NCBI RefSeq assembly: GCF_014898815.1 | Contig: NW_026515507.1 | Span: 62,001-126,000, forward strand | From: Panonychus citri | Lineage: Eukaryota; Arthropoda; Arachnida; Trombidiformes; Tetranychidae | Reading direction: 5' to 3' | DNA length: 64,000 bases | Shown: piece by piece, positions 53,608-64,000 of the stretch | How positions within the stretch are numbered: the stretch's first letter is position 1 | Layout of the letters: each line of letters opens with the position of its first letter | The notes under the pieces: model-generated | Databases searched by the model: none | What the model was told of the DNA's origin: nothing | Seen by the model: the letters and a program-made list of their open reading frames with translations, nothing else | Position numbers and translations under genes: made by a program

Positions 53608-56600
53608 GTAAGTTTGAAAGTTTTTATTATTTTTTTTTCTATTTATCTTTACTTATTATTATCTTTATTTCAAATGTGATCATGAAAAGTTGATACAATT
53701 AATCTGATAACATGATGAAGGTTAAGAAGAAAATTTTCCAATGTGTTTCTCTTTCTCTCTTGTATTATCTCTTAAGCTGAGTAACATGAATTTCTGTGGA
53801 TAGAAAATGTTAAAATATCTTATCAATGGTAGAAAAGAGAGTGATAGAGATTAGCTTGCGAAAAGATTAACAACTTAAATAAGTTCTGATTGACACCAGA
53901 GTTTCTCAGGATTAATCTCACTTACTCAGTTACTTGTTCTCTCTCTCTCCCTTTCTATCTTCCCATTCCTTTGACATTGTTACAACCTAACATGTAAATA
54001 TGCTCAACTTCATGGGTTATTCAAAATTATTGATTGTTTCAGCTTATAACCATAATCGCCGAAAGGATAAACTTAGATTAGTATTACAATTGTCACAACC
54101 CATTAACAACTTGAGTTCATTTTTTATCTGTCTCAATTCATGATTAACTAATGACAATCAATTGTAGCGTAGTTATAGTGAGATTTAAATACAGTGCTGA
54201 TTTAAGTAACATAAACATAGATAGTCAAGTGATTATACACCATGATTGTAACAATGAACTTTTTCAATGAAATGAGAAAAAAAAATCTCTTGAAAATGTT
54301 GAAATTTTCCCCATGAGATGAGATTTTTCATCTAATTTTTTTTTTCATCCAACGAACAAAAAAAAACAAATATTATCACTTAAAGTTGACATGTGACAAT
54401 CAACTAAATTGATAAAACTTTTGACTGTCACTTAATCAATGAGTAAACAATTTATGGTTAGTAAATGAAACTTGGATCAAGCATCATGAATGATGAACCT
54501 TCAACTGAAAATTAATAAAACATTGAATTAGATTAACAGTTAACTGATTTATGAATTGTTTGCCTGAAGCTGACAGCATTTAAGTTAATTCAGAAACACA
54601 TAATAAGTGATGATAATATTAAAGCATCCCAACCCCAACCCCAACCTCACCACCACCACCAACAACAACAACAACCACAAGATTGACAAATGAAAAACAA
54701 GCAATATTAGAGCATAAATAATATGATAAACATGGTGATAAGCAGATTCTGTTCTGACCACTCTGAAAAAACTGACCATGACAGTATATATTTAATATAA
54801 AGTCAATGGTAAATTACACAAATGACAAAGTCAAGTATTGTTTTTGTTTTCTTGATTCCTTCAGACTTTTGCTTTGAAAATTTGATGCTTTTAAAAATGG
54901 TCAAGATGATTTTATGAATGTCCACTGTTGATGATTAAATGATGAAACACCAAAATCCCTAATGATGATAATGATAAATTGTCAACAATATAAAATACAC
55001 ATAAACTTTGAAGGACAAGACAAGTTAAAAAAAAACTCCAAAGATAAACAACAAAAGACTCTTGTTAATGTTGAGAAACAAAAACTGGACATTGCAGAAA
55101 TGTTTTCCAGCTGAATAAGCTGATTGTCCAGAATTTCCTAAACATGGTAACCCAATTTTCATATAATAATAATTATAATAATAGAATATCTGATTCTTGA
55201 GGTTTTTTCTTTGCTCATATTTACAGAATCCCCATGAACTTTGGGCTTTTAGTGATGACTTGAAATGAAAATTAAATTGAATCTTATTCTTTGAATTTCT
55301 TTTGCATCTAATATATTTAAATAGAGTAATTAATAGAATTGATTCTTGGTTAAAGAAAACTTTATTCTTTTTTTCTGTGTTTATATTTGTTTGTTGTTCT
55401 AATTTCATGGGAATACAGAATAGCAAAAAGACTGGTGAAAATAAGGCTTGAATCCCCAAGAGTTCAATTGGCTCTGAAATCTTTTTCTTGGAATCATGAA
55501 AATGGATTAGGAATGAAAGAGTAAAACCAGATGATGAATATAAGAAGAAGACAGAAAGAAAGAGTTTCAGATATTGTCATGATAATGTTCATGTTTCTTT
55601 TCACCATCATTATCATGCTTATGATGATAATGATGGTGGTCAACATGATGGTCAAAAAAATAGGTTGGGGAAGGGGTAGGAAAAAAAGTTCTTTTGATTT
55701 TTTTTCTCCTTCCTCTCTTATTGTTTCTCTATGTTTCTTTCTGAATCTTATTCTGAATCTATTTTCATGATGATGATTTTCACCACTACATCTTCCCCCC
55801 TCCTTCTGTGAATAACACTCTACACTTTTGGCTTATACACTTTCAGCTCAGGTAACTTTGATACCAATGAAACTCAGATGACTAACATGATAGTTACATG
55901 CAATATAATATTGAACATGATGGATGTTTATATAAATATCTTCATCTGAATAACAATGACCAAAACTGAATACTAGATTATCATTACTCTTATGCTGTCA
56001 AATCAAGAGAAAGTAAAAAAAAAACAACAACAACAACAACATTGTTATTACATTGACGATAATCAATATCTTTACATGGTAAACGAGTTGAACAATTACC
56101 TTTCATGATATTGTGATGAAAAGTGTATTAACATATATATTTATTTCCCATGTACTCAACTGGAATACAAGAAAAATCAGAATTAACAAGAGAGAAGAAG
56201 AGGAAAAATCATTCCATTCATTTTCATCATCATCAAGTAATTCAAAAGGTGTAATCATGCAAAGTTGATTATCTCATTAGATTAATCACCTTTGTTGATT
56301 ATCAGCGATTAATATTTCCGTTAATTTATTGTAATGATTAGTTATTCAAATTTTTTTCTTCTTCTCAATCATTTTCTGTCATCAACCAATTTACTAACCA
56401 TGTAAAATTATTATTCATATTTACCTGGTGAATGAAATTGAGTTAATTACAATTCATGATTTGCTATTGTAATTAAATACGTTTTTGCTTGTTTTTGTTT
56501 ATTATTGTCAAGGTAAATTGATATATATCCACAAAACAATTGAATGAAAACCAAAACAAATCAGATGAGAATTGATTGATCATTACAGTTGATTATTACA

Positions 56601-57150
56601 TGCAGGATTCAGAAAATGATGATGATGATTAAAGATGATGAAAGAGAAAAAATGATTGTAATCATCATGCATCATGATTATCATCTCATCTGATTAGTTT
56701 CCTTGATTGTTAGTTGGATTATAACATTTTACTTTTAACCGTAAATCTTATTTGAAGAGATGCTGGTCAAGAATAAAGGAAGTAGAAAGGAGAATGAGTG
56801 AGTGAGAGAGAGAGAGGATAAGGAGGATGAGAAGGTTGATGATTTAGAGTAAGAAAAAGGATAAGATTGTTCAGTTGTAACCTGATTCTGATTCATTTGT
56901 TTTTCGTATTATTTGTCTCTCATGTTGGTTTATTGATTCACGGTCAATATGAGAATTTTTCTCCAACTCTTTCTCTTTCATTCGGCTTTTATATATATCT
57001 GATTCCATGGTCATTATCCAGCCTCTTTTCTTTTTTACTCCTTCGATTATCCTTAAGGCCTTTCCTTTCGATTGGAAACCAAAGATATAATATGAAGACA
57101 AAAAGATGAAGATGATGATGATGATAAAGTTAAGCAACTAAAAAGATAGT

Positions 57151-57151
57151 A

Positions 57152-57232
<81 letters not shown>
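57151..57232 (+). repeat. (GA)n microsatellite, imperfect
   Basis: About 80 nt of GA repeat with AAG and ACA interruptions; a second, shorter GA tract follows at about 57377-57402. Confidence 0.88.
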
Positions 57233-59305
57233 GATAACAAATATTGCCCAGAAGCCTTATTGGTCGAGGATAATCGTTGTCAGAGAAAGATGAAGTTACC
57301 TTTATATCGTAATAATCTGACCATCATTAATCTCTAGCCATTCTAGTCTCTTTGTTTCATCTTTGAAAATCAAAGAGAGATAGAGAGAGAGAGAGAGAGA
57401 GAAAGCTCAAAAAGTTCTAAAAATTATTTGGTAATAATTTTCTGTTCACAGGCCAATGAATTCTACCTTTCTGAATTTCGAAAAGAAATTGAAATTTTTT
57501 CATTTATATATCACAGAACGAAATATTATATCCTTTTCTTATATTGGAAATAAATAGTTCCAAATTCATTAGTTCGTTGGATGATTATCTTTCAATTAGG
57601 AAACTGATAGAGAATAGGAAACTTTGTGCCTTCTCGATTGATTTATTTTTTCTTTTCTCTTTGAATTTTTATTCTCATGGAGAATGATATTATCAATGGA
57701 ACTCATAAAAAGGTTGATTGTCTTTATATTAGATATAAACCAAAAGAGATAATGATTTAGTTGATTGTTCATAAAATTTTCATTACCATGTTGAGAAAGT
57801 AAACATGATAATGTTGAGATTAATTGATTCTAATTATATGTGGTCAATGATTGTAACTTGGGGAACCATTAAAGGCGCAATTTTGGACTTTCCCTTGATG
57901 GTTTACAGTTAATTAAATTTTCACCATTAAACTAACATTTATTATATCCAATGGAAAGAAGCTATTAACACCTTACTAAAAAAATCTCATTAATTCTGTG
58001 ACAATCATAGGAATTTATCATGAAAATTGATCGTTGAATTACTCGATAATCATTAGCATTATTATTATTATCATCATGATGGTAATTAAATGTATATGAC
58101 TAATGATCTGAAAAGTTGTCACCCAAAAGTAACCAAAACATTTCGTAATCTATGTAAATATAATCCCTTCAACAGTTAATCATATGTAAATCATTGATTG
58201 ACCGATATCATCAATCGATTTACCAACATGATTAAATTTCAGTATATAAATCATTTAATAAGAAAGTTGATGATGATGAAAAAATCAATCAATTCTAATT
58301 AGAAGGAAATTCATTCATAACAATTAGATATCATTTGATATCATCTGAAATTGGGTCAACAATGACCAACAAGTAATAAGAAAATAATATGAAGAAACTT
58401 GAATAATAATAATTATCAACAATTACCATAGATTAATATTTCCAAGAGTGAAATTTATATGAGCAATTGATTAATTGGTTTATTGAATTTTCTTCATGAT
58501 AAATCATCACAAACATGGTACTAATTTGATTTATCTATTATCTTGAGTTTGAATATAATAGTATCTCCAAATTGTAAATTTACATGTACAATTTACCAAC
58601 TCAATTAGTTGAGTATTCTGATTATTAATTGTCAACAATTTAATTTTCAGTAGTAAAATTTGACAACTTTCACTTTTCAATGAGAAACAATTAACACTGA
58701 TATCAAATGAATGGTAAATGTTATCATTATGATGATCTGATAACTACGATGATAATTATCATCATCATCATTAGATTGTTAATTGTTGTTGATAATTTAT
58801 GGTAAAAGTATGTTAATAATTAAGAAAACACGCAAAGAGAATTAAAAGAGAGAGAGAGAGAAAACAAAAGAATAAATGAAAAGTTAATGAAGAAGAAAAA
58901 TAAAAAAAGAAACTAATAATTCTAATGATGATAAAATGATAAACTCTCATTATAATGATGATATTTACCTTCATATATGTATGATAATCATCATGATGAT
59001 AATTGTAGCGAAATAAAAACATTATTATTATTGTAATGGCAGATTAAGAAGATGATAAAGGAAGATGAGGAGAAGTAAAAGAGAAGAGAAAAAAAGGAAA
59101 AATTCTTGTCATCAGCAATATCTTTATATTACTCATTTCTTTTCACCCTGATTATTATACGATGATCTGATTTCAATGGAATCATTTGAATCTTCATGGT
59201 TCACCTTTTTATCTTGCCACTAATTCTGCTATTCTAATACTGATAATATATTATATGTATTGGTTTAATAAGGAAAAGAGTAAAAACTCTATTGAGGAGT
59301 GGATA

Positions 59306-59309
<4 letters not shown>

Positions 59310-59360
<51 letters not shown>
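59310..59360 (+). repeat. (CT)25 microsatellite
   Basis: Uninterrupted CT repeat on the plus strand. Confidence 0.9.
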
Positions 59361-59364
<4 letters not shown>

Positions 59365-60411
59365 TCATGTGTCTTATTTGTCTGTAACTCTTTTCATGTC
59401 AGAATATTTTTCATATCAATCGACTGTCTTAAATGTATTACATTTGATATTAACCTTGCTCATCTTTTTCATCATCCCAATCATAACCTGGTTAATTTAT
59501 TAGGATATTAGATGATTCATTTTATTTATTTTCTCTTCCAATATCATCATGGCGACTTATCTCTTTTTCCTATTTCATCATGATCATCTTATCATCATCA
59601 TCCTTACCACTAATCCCAACTTGACTTTATGTAATATCTAATATCTTCATTGATCTTATTGCAATTAACTTTCCTTCATGATAATAATAAATGCTAAAAA
59701 TGATAATCAACCATAATAATAAAATCAATCGTAATCAGGAATTGAATGACCTCTTCTGTTGGCATGAATGATAAAGACAAGTGAGAGAGAGAGAGAGCGA
59801 TAAAAAATAGACAACATTATCTCCCTTGACCAATCTGATAATGTTAATCTATCAACTAGTATGCACTATCTGTAACAATTAAGATTAATTTTAGTATTTT
59901 CGCTCTTGATAATCAGCTTAACTTTTTCAACGATTAATTAATCAACAAGCGTAAGATTTGTAAACAAGTTAACCTGTTAATTGGATAATTTTATCAATGA
60001 ATCTAAATCCTACTAAATAATCCACTTGTTTCAACATGGAAAAATTGACAAAGGAGAGTAAAGAATGAAAACTTTTTTTATTATTCTCTCTTTCTTTCCT
60101 TCTTTCTCGTTCTCATTTTCGTTCTCGTTCTCAATCATACTGACCAGTGGATATCTTTATATTGTCTTGAATCAATAATTATTTATCAAATCACAGAATG
60201 ACTAGTATATAAGGTAAAATTATTGGTTTATCATCGTCATGAATCAGAATGAAATAATCCTATCGATAAATAATAATATTGACTTAGAGCTGATAATAAA
60301 CTTTGACTTGATTAACGATCACAGTCAATCAAGTTATTTCCTATGGTCAATAGATAACTGTCCAGTCTATGGTATTAACATGATATCAAGGATAATAACT
60401 TCATAAATATC

Positions 60412-60415
<4 letters not shown>

Positions 60416-60443
<28 letters not shown>
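60416..60443 (+). repeat. (CT)n microsatellite
   Basis: About 13 CT units; a further (CT)n lies at about 61325-61348. Confidence 0.85.
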
Positions 60444-60446
<3 letters not shown>

Positions 60447-62637
60447 GATTTTTTTCTGTGAATTTATGTAACTTCAAGAAGAAGAAGAAAAAACTTTTCC
60501 TGCTAGTTGATTGTTCATGATAATGATTATAATACACGAGGATAAATAATAGAAAATAAATATTTTCATGATTGAAAATCATGATAGCATTTCCAATGAA
60601 TATCATTATAATACAGATGAAACATTGATAATCAATAATAACAGTTACAATTAACTCCAAACTGTAATTATCATGGATTCAATCAGAAAATAAGCAAAAT
60701 AAAATGAAAATATCTATCGGTTTTCAACAACCCATGAACTTATTGATTCAGTTCATGAAATGACAAATATTAAATACAATGTATCAATATTGTACCATGA
60801 ATATCAACCAGTTTTGATAATCTCAAACCTTGAATACCAAAGTTAGCTGCTTTTCACTTGCATAATCATCATCATCATAACATTATCAGAATAATAATCC
60901 ATATGAAAAATATCATGTATTCAATGGACAGCATAGATCATAGTAACATTTTGAATTTTTTTCGATTTTTTTTCCAAAATAATTCAGATTCACTGGTGAA
61001 TTTGTATCAAATTCATTTTCTCTTTGAAATAATATCTGTCTTTTTGGTCTCTCACCCAATTAAATGAATGATATTCATGTTGAATGTGAAAAGTACTTGA
61101 AAATGAGTCAACTTATCTGTCCAGAATTCTGCTTATGTTAACTGTTACCCAATGGTCACTACTGTTGTGAATCAAATGGATTACAGTTCATTAAATGATG
61201 GAAAACTATTCAATCTTCTGGGAATCACTTGAATTGAGTTCATTCAGTTGTAATTAACAGTTTGATTGTGTATATGATTTACTCCCAGTTTCAAGTGTGT
61301 CATTTTCATGTTATGACTTTTCATCTCTCTCTCTCTCTCTCTCTCTCATCTCAATCCATAGGTATCACTTTTTTTGCTCCTCAACAAATTGCACTTAATT
61401 TTAATTGCAATCAAAGTTCAAAGCCTTCACCTATCAAATGAAATTCATTCCCGCTCCCACTATCTTTTTACATATACATGTACATGTACTGATTTGATAC
61501 ACTTTATTCAATCTTCAATATGAAAACGGTTACCATGAACATCTATCTGAATAAATGTCTATTTTATTTCAAGTAAGTGTAAAGATAATTAATAAAAGAT
61601 CAATGAGTTTAGAAAACATAAATTATAAGATTTAGTCGGAAAGTTAAATTTCATTTTTATTTTCAAAAGTAAACATTAGCACCGATTAACTCATTTACCT
61701 TGAGAGATTCATTTCTTTAAGGTGGATAATATATTTCTTCCACATGATGGATTTCATGATGAAATTATTAATCTCTTTTTCTAAAATTTAACTTGCTTAT
61801 CATTTAATAAGGTAGATTATTATGCTTATAATTAATAGAAAATTATTTTCTCTTCTTATTTATCTCAGTTAACCTAACATGATAGATTAACTTGAAGATT
61901 TTTTTAAAATTCTGAAATATGATAACATGACAGTTTTGTAATAACAGAATTTGAGTTTAAATGTTTTTTTTACCCCAAATAATACTATCAGATAATCAAT
62001 GAGATTTTGATGATAATGATGATGAAGTCGAGCTATTAATAGATAATTGAAACTTTAAGGGTGATGCTCAGTTTTTGAACTGATTCAGAATCTGTTTCTC
62101 CCTGATAATGAACCAATAAATCAATCAACACCCTTAAATAAGATGAAAATGTAACATTAATGTTTCCCTCTTATAATGAGCAGTAGATTAAATTGATTAA
62201 AAATGATGAACAGTTTTCCATCCCAAGTAACCATAATGATGGTAAATGATGATAATATAATTTTTGAAACATCGGAAGAAGCGAAAAAAAAATAATAAAA
62301 CGATAATCTAATATACGAAATTTTGATTCGTTATATTAAGATAGACATTTAAATAGTTGACACAATAAGTGAATTGGGTTAATCTTACCTGAGCTTTTTC
62401 AACCATCTCTTCATGTCAAGATATTTACATGGGATGAAGAGAGGAGAGAAACTTATATTATATAAAAGATGATGAGGATAAAATGTTCATCTCCTCCATT
62501 AGAATATAATATTCAGATGAACATGAATATTATCTTATCTTATCATCATCACTCAATAATCTACATCTTTTTCCATTCTCTTTTTTGTTCTGTTCTCTCT
62601 TGTTATCCATTAATTAACACTAATTAGCATTCTCTGT

Positions 62638-62665
62638 ACATACACACACACACACACACACACAC
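62638..62665 (+). repeat. (CA)n microsatellite
   Basis: About 13 CA units, the only sizeable CA repeat in the window. Confidence 0.88.
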
Positions 62666-63776
62666 TCATCCAGCTCTCTGATAACCTTTCAGTTGATACT
62701 TTTTATCTTGAAAACACCTCAGGGAGATTCTTAGGAATCAATAAGAAACTTTGAATAACATCACAAAACAACCGATGGTGACAATGAATGAGATTAAGAT
62801 TAAGCTAAATAATGATCGTAACAATAATAATAATGATATTAAGTTGAATCTTCCGACCACAGCATTTGATTATTATTATTATTGTATTTACAGCCCACTC
62901 AAAGGTAGATATTAATGAAATATTTACCTTTTTCTGGATATATGAAAAGTTTTGATTAAGATTCATCATGTTGGTAAATTCAATTAATCTTATCATGTTT
63001 ATCTCCCTGTCTCCTATCCAATTCCAGAATTCTGTATCTCTTAAATGTGTATATACTAAACTTACATTCTGATTACAATGATAATTCAAACTTATCATTA
63101 ACTATTATCATGATTAATAATATTATTATTGCTTATTGTTATCATGATAATTGCTTTTGATTCAATTCCAACTCCTAACATTACATTCAATTGTAACATC
63201 TCATTATATTAATGATATTATTTTTGTTTCATTCACATTTTCATCATCATCATCATCATCATCAGGATATAATTTTTTTTTTCATATTCATACTGAGCAC
63301 TATTATTATCAACAATCGTAATTATAATTATCATCGTCACAATTGCCCTTTGATTACTGATCGATCAGCTGATTAGATGCCAAGGAAATTATTTGTTAAT
63401 TTAGTTTCAAGATGGATCATTTAATTGGGTCAATATAATAATCAGTATTCAACTATTAGAATGAGGAAAAAAATCTTAGGTAAAAGTTTTCACTATCTTA
63501 GAATTATCTCTTTTAACCTGAATTAAAATTCATATGGTTAATGTTTTGATTCTCTTTTCATGATATATACATGAAAATATTCAGTTTTATCTTGAGAAAG
63601 TTTCCTTGAACTTATTCATTTGATACACACAAACTCACTGGTGATAGTGATTCCATGTAATATGCATAAGTATCATCAAGGAAAATTGATTGAGTTCTGA
63701 ATTTGAATATTTCAAGCATGATTTTTATCTGAACAAAATTGAATTTTCTCCTTGTTCTGTCTCAGAATTTTTTTTA

Positions 63777-63780
<4 letters not shown>

Positions 63781-63825
<45 letters not shown>
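63781..63825 (+). repeat. (CT)22 microsatellite
   Basis: Uninterrupted CT repeat on the plus strand near the window end. Confidence 0.9.
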
Positions 63826-63828
<3 letters not shown>

Positions 63829-64000
63829 CATTCTCTCTTCCTCTATTTATCTCTTATCTGGTTAAGATTGACGATTAATAATCAATTGAGTTTTAAGCAT
63901 GAAAAGGTGGCAAAAGGAGAATGATTCATTCTGATGAAAATAATCATCATTTTTCAACCATCATTCAAAAAAGAAGCAAAAGTTATTCAACTAATGTTCA

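Overview
This window comes from an animal nuclear genome: genes are split by short GT-AG introns, the DNA is AT-rich, (GA/CT)n microsatellites are abundant, and there is a muscle myosin heavy chain gene with paired mutually exclusive exons. The myosin layout (alternative loop, relay, converter and hinge exons plus an internal myosin-rod-protein-like first exon) points to an arthropod. A mite or another chelicerate is my best guess, but the sequence alone does not prove it.

Layout. 0.6-1.7 kb: an SLC35G-type drug/metabolite transporter (+). 2.28-2.93 kb: a His/Gly/Ser-rich first coding exon of an unrecognised gene (-). 6.2-23.4 kb: a large inverted duplication of a head-to-head gene pair. Arm A holds SRP54 (-) at 6.2-7.8 kb and COX4 (+) at 16.7-17.4 kb; arm B holds COX4 (-) at 20.6-21.4 kb and SRP54 (+) at 21.9-23.4 kb. 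In arm B the two genes share a promoter of about 0.5 kb. In arm A that promoter is split by an ~8.4 kb non-LTR retrotransposon. The 3.2 kb between the arms contains a broken cathepsin B gene (-).

27.9-45.6 kb: the complete coding region of the muscle myosin heavy chain gene (+). It has 21 exon positions, five of them with two alternative exons, and conceptually encodes about 1952 aa. An internal first exon at 41 kb would give a myosin rod protein. Two ~120 bp inverted copies of a module with a perfect CArG box flank the 5' coding exons. 46.7-47.5 kb: a small secreted CAP-superfamily protein (+). 48-64 kb: no convincing protein-coding exon. It may be the long 5' intron(s) of a gene to the right, starting from a promoter near 48 kb.

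The most unusual item is the retrotransposon at about 8.17-16.64 kb. Upstream of its endonuclease-reverse transcriptase it carries five separate same-strand ORFs, at least two (probably three) of them gag-like with Cys/His clusters, divided by non-coding spacers with hairpins and TATA-like words. This multi-ORF arrangement departs from ordinary one- or two-ORF LINEs.

Sequence quality matters here. Obviously functional genes (myosin, COX4, SRP54) contain scattered 1-2 nt deletions, mostly in homopolymers, each repaired by one or two bases. I read these as deletion-type consensus errors of long-read assembly, so frameshifts alone should not be taken as pseudogenisation.
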